Counted from the first letter of the stretch, positions 47,079 to 59,295 are shown. The stretch is 64,000 nucleotides of DNA from Xanthostigma xanthostigma (GCA_963575645.1 OY754468.1:17446465-17510464), one strand, 5' to 3'. Notes: generated by a model from the letters alone, not told the origin. Numbers and translations are program-made.

Positions 47079-47746
47079 TTTTGACGTGATAACGTCTTAT
47101 AAATTGATGAATCACCAATCTTATAAATTGATAAAACACCGGCTGCATGCACGAAAAAGTGTAACGTTCCTAAATCCTAACGTTCCTAACGTTCGTAACG
47201 CGTAACGTTCCGCCTGACCCTGTGCGTGCTTTTTGCTAATTTCTCGCTCAATTTAAATCAGATCGGTTTGAAACCAGTCTTAAACGAAAGAGGAGAACAT
47301 TTTACATAGATTTCGTATAACAGAATTTGCCTAAACAGTTTTTTTATACAAATTTATATAGAAAAATAGCTGTATAAATGCAATGTTGTCTAATGCATGG
47401 CGCGACGCGGTCGGTCGTCTTTGTTTGCCGTACATGGAAATTAGAAAATAACGTATGTCTTGTCTTAACATGAAAACGGCTGCATTTCTAATGTTTAATT
47501 CAATTTTTTGACATTAGTATTTTGTGAAATGCAACGCCTTCTAAGTTAAGTATTGGAATAACTAATTATTATTAGAACATAATACTTTGACAGTTGCAAA
47601 CGTCACTTTTGACATTTCTTATCATTCCGACACCAAGGATAAGCGGATTGAAACCAAATTTTGGGAGGTTTAGGTTATGTATTACGGAATACGTTATCAC
47701 GTAAAACTATCGTCCGTAAACCGACTTTACAGACAACCAATTTTTT
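47079..47746. repeat. Direct repeat R1, 668 bp
   Basis: Runs from TTTTTGACGTGATAACGTC to TTTACAGACAACCAATTTTTT. The same sequence recurs at 47836-48520 with a handful of changes. It contains a short array of TAACGTTCC/GTAACGCG words (47161-47212) and near its right end the family C word GAAACCAAATTTTGGGAGG. No open frame. It could be one of a pair of LTRs of a deleted element or a tandem duplication. Confidence 0.85.
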
Positions 47747-47835
47747 AGTCATTGACTCATTACCAAATGGTAGGTACTACCTACCTGTAGAAAAAACACT
47801 GATTCTAATAAACAAATAAATACGTCTGTTTATCT

Positions 47836-48520
47836 TTTTGACGTGATAACGTCTTATAAATTTATGAATCACCAATCTTATAAATTGATAAAACACCGGC
47901 TGCATGCACGAAAAAGTGTAACGTTCCTAAATCCCAACGGTCCTAACGTTCCTAACGTTCGTAACGCGTAACGCGTAACGTTCCGCCTGACCCTGTGCGT
48001 GCTTTTTGCTAATTTCTCGCTCAATTTAAATCAGATCGGTTTGAAACCAGTCTTAAACGAAAGAGAAGAACATTTTACATAGATTTCGTATAACAGAATT
48101 TGCCTAAACAGTTTTTTTATACAAATTTATATAGAAAAATAGCTGTATAAATGCAATGTTGTCTAATGCATGGCGCGACGCGGTCGGTCGTCTTTGTTTG
48201 CCGTACATGGAAATTAGAAAATAACGTATGTCTTGTCTTAACATGAAAACAGCTGCATTTCTAATGTTTAATTCAATTTTTTGACATTAGTATTTTGTGA
48301 AATGCAACGCCTTCTAAGTTAAGTATTGGAATAACTAATTATTATTAGAACATAATACTTTGACAGTTGCAAACGTCACTTTTGACATTTCTTATCATTC
48401 CGACACCAAGGATAAGCGGATTGAAACCAAATTTTGGGAGGTTTAGGTTATGTATTACGGAATACGTTATCACGTAAAACTATCGTCCGTAAACCTACTT
48501 TACAGACAACCAATTTTTTT
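47836..48520. repeat. Direct repeat R2, 685 bp
   Basis: Second copy of R1, separated from it by about 90 bases. It is longer mainly because the TAACGTTCC array has extra units (GTCCTAACGTTCCTAACG, GTAACGCGTAACGCG). Other changes are single bases. The right end passes into TAATTATTTTGG. Confidence 0.85.
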
Positions 48521-48563
48521 AATTATTTTGGGGTTATAACAACAGCTAACAATATAATATGTA

Positions 48564-49971
48564 CAGGCTGATCCATTTTAATCTATATGCGAGTAAATTA
48601 TTGAGACAGGACAACATTTTCGGAAAAAAAATTTCAGATAAAAGTTGTTGAGTTTGAAGGGGGGCATCGTTTAGAGACAAAGGCCACCACCCATTCCCAA
48701 CTTTTACATTTTTAGCAGGAATACCTATTTTTTATCACAAATTATGATTTTTCGAGAATATGCAACAATTGTCTGAACATTTTTTTATTCGGTGCCTTCC
48801 TCCTAAAATGCATGTCAAAAATCGGTTCCCCGAAACTTCATTAATTTTTTATGCCTAAACAACGACTTGCGCAGAAAATTACAAGAAGCAAAAGTTGTTT
48901 GGATTGGAAAGGGTCACCGCTTCCTGCGCGGGGGTATGGGTGACTGAAATTTTTAATGAGAACTGCGGTTTTCATTCATGATATAAGATTTTTTTGTATT
49001 TAATCGGTGATCCTTCCCAAACCAAACAACTTTTACTCCTCGTAATTATCGGCGCAAGGTCGTTGTTTAGGTATAAAAATTTAATGAAGTTTCGGGAAAC
49101 CGATTTTTGATACCCATTTTAGGGGTTGAGGGAGGTATCGGATAAAAAAATATTTCAAACAACTGTTGCATATTTTTTTCTCAATAAATCATGATTTGTG
49201 ATAAAAAAAATATGTGTTCCTATTAAAAACGTCAAAGTCACCCTCATCTCTGCGCAGGAGTTGGGGGTGGAGGGTAGTATTTACCTCCAAACAATGCCCC
49301 TTCAAAGTAAACAACTTTTACCTGAAACTTTTTTTCCGAAAATGTTGCCCTGTCTCAATCATTTTTCATATACAGTGTGATCACTTAAGTGTGCAACATA
49401 TGGGAAAATTTTTAATTAAATGCACAACCAAAATACAAATATTGCCAAAAGTTGATGCATGTCCGATAATCATTTTAGGTGCTCTTACAATTGTTGAAAC
49501 TCAAACAGCATACAGGGTGTTTAATATCGTTGCAACAAACATAAAGTTTGTGATTCCATAAAAAATTAAAAATCTAAGTTAATTTTACAAATATGCCTGA
49601 ATTTGAACAAAGTTATTTTTCAAAAAAATTATAATTTTGGTTTTTCAAAAAAAAATTTTTTTTTTCTTAGAAGACCATGTATTGGTATTTGGGCATAACT
49701 TTTAATTCTAAACATCTTTTTCCTATAACATTTCGCTGAATTTTTTTAAATAAGGGCACTTTACTCTTGTACAATTTTTATATTTTTTTACCCATCCTGT
49801 ATGCTGTTTGAATTTCAACAATTCTAAGAGCATCTAAAATGATTATCGGACATGCACCAACTTTTGGCAATATTACTAGGTAATTGTATTTTGGTTGTGC
49901 ATTTAATTAAAAATTTTCCCATATGTTGCACACTTAAGTGACCACACTGTAGATTAAATTGGATCACTCTG
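48564..49971. mobile_element. TA-flanked foldback hosting a nested foldback
   Basis: Ends CAGGCTGATCCATTTTAATC and GATTAAATTGGATCACTCTG, each next to TA. Arms pair through GAGACAGGACAACATTTTCG / CGAAAATGTTGCCCTGTCTC, the GTTTAGGCATAAA-type words and TTCGGGGAACCGATTTTTGA, with the centre near 48960. A second foldback (49373-49949) is inserted in the right arm. Mariner-like class inferred from TA. No transposase. Confidence 0.8.
49373..49949. mobile_element. TA-flanked foldback MITE, copy 2, nested
   Basis: CAGTGTGATCACTTAAGTGTGC at the left and CACACTTAAGTGACCACACTG at the right with TA on both sides. Same family as 61-641. It keeps the inner AATTGTTGAAACTCAAACAGC stretch that copy 1 has lost on the left, and has an 11-base extra word (ACTAGGTAATT) in the right arm. 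Confidence 0.85.
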
Positions 49972-50099
49972 TATATATTTTTGAAATATGCAAGTTAAGC
50001 ACTTTATTTGATACCCAACACGGCATCATTAAAAAAAAGTGTTTTTTTAGTTCATGACTTTTTGTCCTCTCGAGGGCGCCATATTTAATTTAATATGAC

Positions 50100-50276
50100 T
50101 TCACATAGCCTATATAACCAGCGGACGATCAAAACGCTTCCAATATCTCATTTGTCAAATTTTGATAAGTAGTTTAGAAGTTATGATGAAACAGATGAAC
50201 ATAATATATACCCACATACATGTCAAACACATAACCCTTTTTTTGCTTTGCCGTAGTCGGGTAAAAATACTGGACA
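50100..50276 (+). repeat. Retroelement-like 3' tail, second copy
   Basis: Carries CAAATTTTGATAAGTAGTTT, ATACCCACATACATG and ends GCTTTGCCGTAGTCGGGTAA, parallel to 3901-4040. No open frame. Confidence 0.4.
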
Positions 50277-51284
50277 TAACCAGAAATCAGTTTTAGAATT
50301 GAATTACACGCACATAATTATTATTGTTAGATATACACAAATTTAATATTTGCATCGTTTATTTCGCTTGGAAATCAACATCCTAACAAATGTTTGCAGT
50401 ACACTTTGGAAAACACTAGGTCGACGTGATAGTAGGAGAGCTATAAAACATTTTTGGGTAGGTATTTGCGGCAACGTGAAAATTCGTGTGACACTTCTTT
50501 TGTAATGTCTGAACACAAAATCGAAGACCTGGCTGAAGGGTAGTGGGGCCTATCCAAGCTTTTTACTTTGCGAGGTTTTATTTGCAAGAAAGTCATTGAG
50601 GCATTTTGAAATTTTAATACTTTCAAATTTAGAATTTACTAACATAAAAAATAAATAAGTCGGATCTACATCTTTTCCAGGTGATTTCCGAACTGTCGGT
50701 TGAAGTGTCCACTATACGTCAGTGCGAGTAAGACGTTACGGGTAAGTATTTAAATATAATTATTTTGCAAGTCGGGAGATGCGCTACTGTAGGATAATTT
50801 ATATTTAAAAAAATACAAATTAAAAGTAAAAATCGATTAGTCAAAGCATTTTTGTAAAAAAAACACTATTTTCTTTTTCACACTTTTGTCTGCTAATTTT
50901 AATATTTGCTCTGTAATATTAAAATTAGGTGACAAAAGTATTGACAAAATTTCTATATTCTTAGGAATATTGTTAAAATCAATTTACGTTTAAAGCAACA
51001 GTATCTATCAAAACAAAGTTATATAACAGGAAGCTTCTAGTGTCTATACGTAGATGTTTACAAAAAGAAAACTACGTGGAAACCGGAAAATGTACAATTT
51101 AATGATAAAGAAAACAAATTTCCTTATTTAAACTTCGTATATGCTTGCAAAACGCTACATTGTAACTATATGTTTAAATATGTCGGGTTAAGAACTTTAA
51201 AAAATCTAATCGGAATAGTAGGTACCTATAGATACTTACTTTTGGGAGACACTGATTTAGAGCAGTAGTATTTTTTAAACCGAC
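50277..51284. other. Gene-free stretch
   Basis: Nothing recognised beyond short AT-rich inverted words near 50870-50940. Confidence 0.3.
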
Positions 51285-51845
51285 AATTACTTCTTGTTTA
51301 TATAAGGCTACAAACTCTGTAAAATTTCTTGGGCTATTTGTTGACAGCGATTTGAAATGGAATTCGCAAAATGACCAAATTTATTTAAAAACATCTAAAG
51401 TTCTATTTTGATTACGACACTTTTCCAAATATGCATTCTTAAGTTAGTAGGATGGCTTGTACCAGTCTAATATTATACATAATATACGGTATTTTGCTAT
51501 GGGACATGTCGATGTTGCTGTAAACGTATCCAATAACTATAACTTTAAGAATAATAACTACTAGTAACTCAAGTGATTTTTGTAAACCTTTGTTTAAACA
51601 GCATTATAGTAATTTAAATTTATCATCTCTTTTTGTTTCAAAAATTTGCTTTACGCAAAATAAAACTTTTCTAATTTTCAGTTCATTGAGGAAGTACACT
51701 CTTATCAGGAGCACTATTAATATTCACGTGCTTTTCTATAGTCACAAGTTTACAAACTACCTGCTAGTTAAATTGTATTATCAATTTCCTGTTACCATAC
51801 GAACATTACCAATGAATCTTATTGAAAATTGGGCACTAATCTAGA
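51285..51845 (+). pseudogene. Decayed non-LTR retrotransposon (jockey-like) C-terminal RT piece
   Basis: Translations in shifting frames give KFLGLFVDSDLKWNSQND near 51328-51380 and then scattered pieces that follow the order of the region after the RT core. There are several stops and frame changes. No functional product is expected. Confidence 0.5.
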
Positions 51846-52210
51846 CAAACATAATAAGAGGAGAAAATTTGTTTGTATGTAAAAAGTAAACTCGAAATTT
51901 ATAAACCGATTTTGAACGTTTCTTTATTGTTAAAAACAGTTACGTTATATTTTTTACGATTTACTAAAAACTAACAAAAAAAAACAGGAAAAAAACGATG
52001 TCTAACCCTACATTACAAACAACTTGGCACAGCTCGGTTGCGACTTGCTTCAAAAGTAGTGATGGCGAATGAGTATATAGAATAGGAAAGGAGACGTCTA
52101 CAGAGTACCATGTCATGCCAGCATAAAGCCAAGCGAACCAGCCCGAAGTACAGGCATACGCAACATTGACAAAATATTTCGTTAATACTGATATCCTTCG
52201 ACATTAATAT
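51846..52210. other. Gene-free stretch
   Basis: No supported feature; a 63-codon minus frame (52013-52204) has no family signature. Confidence 0.3.
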
Positions 52211-52511
52211 TTTGTTTGGTTGAACGCGCTAACCTCAGGAACCCCTGGTTCGAATTGAATTTTTTTTGTTGGATAGTCCATTTATCGAGGAAGGCTATAG
52301 GCTACGACCAATAGGAGCGTAGCATCAATGAAAAATGTTGCAAAATATAATTCAAAATTTGTCCGTCTGACAAAAACTTTTGAACGGTACTCCGATCATT
52401 ATGTTTGGAGACAACATTCATCTCGGAAAACTAAGATGAACGTGCGTATACTCATACCCCCCCTCCCCATTCGTTCTATTGCACCCGGGTGAAACCGGGC
52501 GGGATCGCTAG
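52211..52511 (+). mobile_element. Helitron-like module A, copy 2
   Basis: From TTTGTTTGGTTGAACGCGCT to GGGCGGGATCGCTAG. It lacks the TCTATACTAATATAG start present at 7439. Followed directly by module B. Confidence 0.6.
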
Positions 52512-53034
52512 TGTAAATATATTAAAGGAAACCGTGACTGACTGACTGACTGATTGACTGACTGATTGACAAACTGATTGACTGACTGATCTATCAAACC
52601 ACTGAACGGATTGGGCTGAAATTCGGCATACAGATAGTTATTATGACGTAGGCATCCGCTAAGAACACATTTTTGGAAATTCAATCCCTAAAAGTGTGTA
52701 GCAACGGGGGTTCAAATTTTACATGGAGAAATCATATAAGATAGATGTATCAATTCGAAGATACGCAGAATTACTCCTGTCTACAAATAAACGAACACTT
52801 GTTTCGTGTTTTTTCAAAAACAACCCCTTCAGAGGGTGGAAAGACGTAAACAGTCTAAAAATCAACATGGGTGTCATTTTCAAGGTTTGACAGAACGATG
52901 TTCACTGCGTGAACGTCATCAATTTTGAAATGTATTAGGGGGGGTCTACGGCGAGAAAGGAGTAACTATGTCAAATAATGGGAATGCATGCGTGTTTCGT
53001 CTCAATCGCGTGCGAAACTGCGGGTAACGGCTAG
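52512..53034 (+). mobile_element. Helitron-like module B, most complete copy
   Basis: Begins TGTAAATATATTAAAGGAAAC with a CTGACTGACTGATTGACTG array. The body has CATCCGCTAAGAACACATTT and CCCTTCAGAGGGTGGA. It ends CGAAACTGCGGGTAACGGCTAG. Together with module A it makes an ~820-bp unit with two CTAG ends. Confidence 0.65.
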
Positions 53035-53496
53035 TACTATTATAATTGTAATATTAGTATAGATTAGCATAGATATAAATTAGTGTAAAAGATCCTTATT
53101 TAAATTTATTGTTTCTCGCAAGAGGGTGGGGTGCGATATAGCAATATATATTAAATTTGCACCCGGGCGAAGCCGGGCCAGGCCGATAGTTCACAAGTAT
53201 AATTCAATTTTTTATTTTATAGGTTAATAGAACTTCGCTCAATTAATCTATATAAATGAAAAGAAATTGTTGACATAAAAAATATATCAATTTCAGGACT
53301 TTGTCTCTCTCGGGAGATATTGAGGCTGCAGATTGAATACAGGAGGAAAATCCCATCGCAGTCAACTAATGATGTACTAAAATACTAAAGTTTCTTGTGC
53401 GTCCCTTTATTACTTATTTGCTCCATTTATTTTTATTTTATTGCAACTGATTCCTAAGCGCAGCTAATTACCCAAGTTCCTAAGCGTTTAATGTTA
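53035..53496. other. Gene-free stretch with another Helitron-like end
   Basis: Near 53150-53190 lies TTTGCACCCGGGCGAAGCCGGGCC, the sort of GC-rich palindrome found at the ends of these dispersed elements, but it is not followed by CTAG. Confidence 0.35.
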
Positions 53497-53929
53497 AGGC
53501 TCAATTACATTGAGCGATTTTACAAGCTGCTTCTTGGCGAATTCGCTAGTTGCTAGTAAACTCGCTCAGTGTAATCAGTTTACTAGCCAAGTAGCAGATT
53601 GTAAACTATTTGCGAGTAAAGTTGAAAGCCGGTCAACTTTACTCGCTACTCGCTGGCGTTTGGGATTGTTAGCTAGTAAACTAGCCGTGTGTCATCATAG
53701 TTGCTAGTGAACTAGATGCGTCTTGACAATTTCTGATTTCAGTGTCTACAAAATGTCGACGGAAATGAAAGAAAAACAGCAACAAATTCACAATACGTGG
53801 TTCGTTAGCTAGTTGGCTAGTGAGCGAGTGAGAAGTTTGTGTGTCATCATCCATATCTCACTAGCCAACTCGCCCGCTTCTAAATTTGCCAACAAGCAGC
53901 TTGTAAACTCGCTCAATGTAATTGAGCCT
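53497..53929. mobile_element. PIF/Harbinger-like MITE with TTA duplication
   Basis: Terminal repeats AGGCTCAATTACATTGAGCG and CGCTCAATGTAATTGAGCCT are exact complements, each next to TTA (53494-53496 and 53930-53932), the 3-bp TSD of this superfamily. Pairing extends to TTTACAAGCTGCTTCTTGGC. The interior is full of CTAGCTAGTAAACT-type words. 433 bp, no transposase. Confidence 0.8.
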
Positions 53930-54443
53930 TTAAAAGTCAGAAATCATGTTTATATAGAAAATGTTGGTTGAGTCACCTAATAATAAAATCTAAAATTCCC
54001 ATTACTTTTGATAACACGAGGTTGTAATTTAGATGCAGTTTGGTTCCATACCGGGTCAAAAAGTCATGTAAAATATGCGCTATTATGTGTGTGTGTATTT
54101 GTATGTGAGAAAACAGTAGACAGTACAAGCTAGACATATTATATAAGATTTGTTCCCTCACATAGCTCCTTGTTAAACATAGCTCCGCATGAGAAATGAA
54201 ATATGTGACGACTTATGATTTACATATAATGCTCGCAGCTATGTTATGTTCTCATCTCGTACATTCACTGCCAACTAACTGACATCGCGTCCTCAGATAC
54301 TCTACAGAGTTGTGGTTTTCGAAATATACAACTTTTGCCACCTTCAGAGCTACGGAAATAAACATCTTGGCAAAGCAATCGAAAAATAGCAAATCCTCTC
54401 TGTATTAACAGTATTAAAATGTCACAAATATATAATTGAAATA
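53930..54443. other. Gene-free stretch
   Basis: Contains a GTGTGTGTGTATTTG short repeat near 54087. Nothing else supportable. Confidence 0.3.
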
Positions 54444-54916
54444 CAGTGTAACCTATTTATAACGAATCTCAAGGGACCGAGCATTTTTTCTCGTTATATG
54501 GAGGGAAGAAAGAAAAATAACCAAATTTTACCTTATTAATTTATTCCAAACAATATAGTCTGTTAACTTTGCCTGACGTTTTTTGCTATGCCAATATTTG
54601 TTTTGTATTTTATTAAGTATCTTAATCTCATTAAGTATCTTATCTCATCTTCATTGAATAATAGGAATTTTTCGATAAGTTTGGCGGCATCAAGTGCTTG
54701 TTAAATAGTTGGAGATGGTTCAGAATCGTCTTCTTTATATATCTGTAAATACTTGCTGACGCCTAAATATGAACATATTTCTTCGTAAAAAAGACTGGTT
54801 GTTGCGCTATAAAGAGGGTATTAATGTATGGGTTTTAAGGTAAACCAAGTTGGAAAAATTTATACGTTATAGGGTGTTTTTCGTTATAACGAAGGACGTT
54901 ATAAAGAGGTTACACG
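54444..54916. mobile_element. TA-flanked mariner/pogo-like MITE
   Basis: CAGTGTAACCTATTTATAAC at the left and GTTATAAAGAGGTTACACG at the right with TA flanks. Subterminal CTCGTTATATGG and TTCGTTATAACG words recur. The interior is unrelated AT-rich DNA. No transposase. Confidence 0.65.
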
Positions 54917-55389
54917 TAGTAGATTGTGTACCTTGTGTCGTAATTAAGCATGTAAAATAGCTGTGTTTCACTTCATTTTCAAACGTTTTGACAGCTAACT
55001 TTTGAACAAATGTCACTTCTAATAGTCAACAAGCTATTACATATGGATTGCTATTCTGGGCTGCGGAAGACAAATGACAAAAAGAAATAGCAGTAATTCC
55101 GTCTTTATTCAACAACAGCACTAAGCCGGAATAGAAACAGACATGCATGTACCGAGTTTATCGCCTTCTCTTTCTAATGCGTACTAGTATGCAAAAAAAA
55201 GCAAACCGACAGACACTCAGTGATTTAGCGCGACCAATTTTGCTCGGCGTTTGCTGAGTCAGCACCGGTATATTAACGCAGTTTATATAAGTTTTTGCAT
55301 ATATAAACGCAGTAGCTCCTAGAATAAGACATAGACATGAAAAAAAGAAGCCGAACAACAAAGTTTCTGCAGGGAATGTACTTTTTGGA

Positions 55390-55930
55390 GCTGTTAAAAA
55401 AATAAATTGGTTTCAAAACTAATTGCCTTTTCCTCGAAACCACATTTTAAAAGTTTGTGTACATCGTCATTTAAAAACTACTGCTCCGATTCCTTTCAAA
55501 TTTTGTACACATTTTCTACATATAAAATACCAAACCCCAACTTTTTTTTTTTACAACTACAAAATGGCGGATTTTTTCGTGAAAAATCGCAATTTTGACT
55601 TCAAACAACCACCAAAAATTTAAAAATGAGAAAAAATGTTTGGGTTCTAGGAAAACATCTATTTTAACTAAATTGTTTTGATTTTAATTTTTAAATCATC
55701 TATTTCTAAAAGGCGTCCTCGAAAATGCTTCTCACCGGCTTACTTCTCAATATTTTTCTACAGAAAAAACCATAAAAATGTGTTTTTTTTTTCACCCGTT
55801 AGACCCTACCCCCTTAATATACCTAATGCGAATTTTCTCGATTTTTCTGGGGCTTTTACCCTCCCCTCCCCCTTTTGTCTGCGCTCTGAACATGTTCCCC
55901 AGTTGCCCCTACCTAGTTACGACCCTGCAT
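55390..55930 (+). repeat. Dispersed repeat with CCTAGTTACGACCCTGCAT end
   Basis: Contains AAAATGGCGGATTTTTTCGT, TTAGACCCTACCCCCTTAAT and GCCCCTACCTAGTTACGACC. A faint relative of the first part is near 63540-63640 (AAAATGGCGGAATTTTTTC). Frames inside are accidental. Class unknown. Confidence 0.4.
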
Positions 55931-55979
55931 ATATCTGTCAAAAATACTATACTGATATTTTATGAGAGGTACGTGCAAA

Positions 55980-56050
55980 CGAGTCATAATATCATTACGT
56001 TCGATATCAATACTGCATATTGATATCGAACGTAATTATATTATGACTCG
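55980..56050. repeat. 33-bp hairpin with a 5-nt loop
   Basis: Arm 55980-56012 (CGAGTCATAATATCATTACG...) and arm 56018-56050 are complementary with one mismatch, loop CTGCA. The tight loop suggests a minimal foldback rather than a microRNA precursor. Confidence 0.8.
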
Positions 56051-58905
56051 TGTGATTACTAAAACTCGCTAACGTTAGTGTTTAAAATATTGTCAATTAC
56101 TCGTCTAAGTGTCATTACATTCTAACAAGTTAAAGAAAACAAATGGTGGGGGTGACGGTGTTTATGGTGGGAAAACGTGTCTTCAGCCATTTAGTTTGCA
56201 AGTTATTAACCGCTTTCTTCTTTAGTACCTACCTATTTTATTACCAAACTAGAAAAAAATTGCTAAACCGATTTAAAAAATATGTATATGAGAGCACTTT
56301 GAAGGTATGTCCTATCAAATAGAAAACGAATCATCAAAATCGATTCACAAATGCTGGAAGTAACAATTATAAAAAATCTTCTTTTTAACCGATTTAAACA
56401 AAATTATATGGGACCAATTCGTAAAAATTCTAAATAAAATGGTGTCATAATTTTTAAAATCAGTTATCCTCTTAAAACGTTATGGCGGAACAAAAATTAA
56501 AAAAAAAACATGATTAGATATCTATCTGGCCATCTATCTATTAAAAATAAACACATTTTACAAAAAAGAAAAAGTTAAATTTGATCGTACTGATGCAGGT
56601 CGACATTTAGGTCAAAACAATTTCGTTATACTTTCTTTTCATAAGGTGCACTACGGATAGTAAGAAATAACATTTACTAAAGTAGCTCTACTTCTTAAAT
56701 CCGAGAAATATTGAAGGTTTTAGATATACGTACTCCTAAAAAATTGGTTATACGGTTTCATTTTCAGCAGATTTAAAACTGGTGCAAAAAATACTTACTA
56801 ATAAGTAAATTGCTTAATAAAATTATAGCATAACTTCATTTTTTATAACATCAGTACATTATAAATTAAACGTAAAAATAGTCATAGATTTTGTCACAAA
56901 AATAAAAAAAAAATTCAACTGATATATATAGCTATCTATCTAAGTGCCGGGTGAGATGACGTATGATTTAAGCTATGATGACCCACGTTAAATTTTGTCT
57001 GTTTATCAGTCTGTCTGCCTGTTCGGGCTATTCTTCGAAACGATCGAACACAATCGAAAACAAATTTCTAAAAATTTTTGAAACTTGTATTTTAGAAATT
57101 TCTCAAAAATCGATTGGGCCGAATCATTCCAAATTTTTAGGAAATCTAAGTTCAGCAAAGTCACATCATATGCCGTAAACCGCGTTTCAATCGGACACTC
57201 CGTTCAAAAATAATAAGAGGTTTACATACACACACACACTGACAAACATACAGTCCTAGAGACATCATCGCCAAATAGTCAGAATAGCATCCTAGAACCA
57301 CAATACGTCGAGATTTGATGAAAACTCGATTTTAGAAAATCGGCGTGGAACCTTCTCGATTTTTTGAAAAAAACATTTATTTTTTTATAGCGGAAAATAA
57401 AAAAAACTGTTCACAACTGACTACCGTTGTAATGCAATGAAGCTTTTACTATTGTCGCTGTCATATTTAACCTCAAACGCATGCTATATACAATATAGTT
57501 GGAAAAACATGTCAGTAAAAGATGAGACTGGGTCATCTCGCATGCAGGGCCATCTCAGCCGGAATTACAATATAATATCTCGGCCGTAATGATATTATCA
57601 CTCTTGTTACTGTTAAAACTCGCTAAAATTCATTTTTACATCTCGTTCAATACATCCTTGTACATAAACTATACTACAAATCCAAGGAACTCTGGCTACA
57701 TAAAAACTTTACACTTTATATTCTGTAAATCGTATGTACACATCCGAGTGAGACATCTGTATATTATTATTATTAATACGTATGTACAGTACAGTACAGT
57801 ACAGAGTACAGTAGGAGAGTTTGACGTGTGACCGGATATGACGACCATATCTAGCGACTTCCTGGACATCTCGTGGATTCGTCTGCTTCCGCTTGTCGTG
57901 TCCAGTAGGTAGGTCCAGTTCGGCTTGGACTACTCTACACATAGATACGCGCTGTTCAAACGCCCCGCTTGTGTGGTCAGTTTACCGACGTCAGAATGTG
58001 AACGCACTAAATGCGTTCAGATTATACTAGGAACGAATCATTTGCATTGACAGTCTGCAATTATATTCAATTAATACCTGCTCGAAAGAAGATCTGAATC
58101 GCAAATGTAATTAAGTAACTAGGTATATCAAAAGAGATTATGTTTTTTTTTCTGGTATTTTTATTGCACCCATGTGATCTAAAGAACTAGTTATTTAATG
58201 CAAAATGCTGTACAGATTGGTGAATATGTGTAGAAAATAATTTTACGTATTATAAAATCATACATTTGCAATTTTCTGTTTTCCTGTTTAATTTTTCATG
58301 TGAAATCCTCATTTAGACGTAACTTATTTCACTACCCTTTTTTAACATTTAATTTGTGTAGCAAACTTCACTTCTAAATACTAGATTATAAGTTGTTTAT
58401 GAAAATTAAGTACTATTAAATTTGTTCGAACGATTAGTTTTGTTTTACTTTACGCACTCATGTTAAAAGATCATTTTACGACCAGCAAACTTATAAGAGA
58501 TGAGACAAAAGATAAATTCCTTCAAAATCAAATATCAAGAAGTAAAAAAATTGTATGTTATAGTAAACTATAACAGAATTACTATTTATTACAAATTCAA
58601 TTAGAAAAATATTACTGAAATTAGATTTATCGTCGCTTTTGTTTGCGATTGTATACCGCAAACATTTTTAAACACTCAAATAAGTAAATTGTAGTTTCTA
58701 AGCATAGAGCACTCACTTAACCTATATTTCGTAAGTTCATCTAGTGCTCTACGCTTCTAAACGTTATAGAAGAGAATAGAATTTGTTTTCTATTTTTTGT
58801 GTGTTGATATAAGCGTGTTTTTAATTTTTTTTTAACTATAATAATTTTTAAGAACTGGGAGTCTGAGAATTTATACCAGATGAACCAGAATAGAACACAT
58901 TGTCA
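56051..58905. other. Gene-free stretch with simple repeats
   Basis: A TACAG tandem run lies at 57783-57812. GTCTGTTTATCAGTCTGTCTG near 56997 resembles the start of a dispersed repeat. The duplex of TCTCGCATGCAGGGCCATCTC near 57536 is unassigned. No exon is supported. Confidence 0.35.
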
Positions 58906-58909
58906 TTAA

Positions 58910-59295
58910 AGGGAGCTGCACACGAGGCTGGTTTTGCCGCTAGGTTCTTCGCTAGATTGGACTGCTAGTTTTCAAGCGCTGGTTTTCGTGATGGCTTTTA
59001 TGTGTTCGCTTGTAATAGTTTGAATGTTAATAAAAGTGGACGTTTATTGTCTCTGAACAGAACACACACTATGCCGCAGTGTTTGTTTGTGGGCGTTTGA
59101 CCATATCACCCACGTGACAAGACTGTTTCCTGATTAGTTCTTGTCCAAAACAAGCAAAGGAACAAGTAAAAAAAATGATCCCGATTCTAATTTTAACTCG
59201 AAGTGACGTCATTTCCATCTTCGTAGCTCGCACGAGAGGCAGCAAAAGTCCCAGCAGTGTTTCTAGCGGCAAAACCTGCCTCATGTGCAGCGGTC
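58910..59295. mobile_element. TTAA-flanked MITE (piggyBac-like)
   Basis: TTAA at 58906-58909 and 59296-59299. Terminal repeats GCTGCACACGAGGCTGGTTT and, in complement, GCTGCACATGAGGCAGGTTT, both going on to TGCCGCTAG. The TTAA duplication is typical of piggyBac; the very end bases differ between sides. 386 bp, no transposase. A truncated relative is at 7018. Confidence 0.65.

Noticed and set aside
49214..49561. 115-codon plus-strand frame
   Set aside because: It crosses the border between two nested foldback elements, so it is accidental.
55678..56023. Overlapping 81- and 95-codon frames
   Set aside because: They lie in a dispersed repeat and run into a hairpin; Pro/Phe-rich composition is from CCCC and TTTT tracts.
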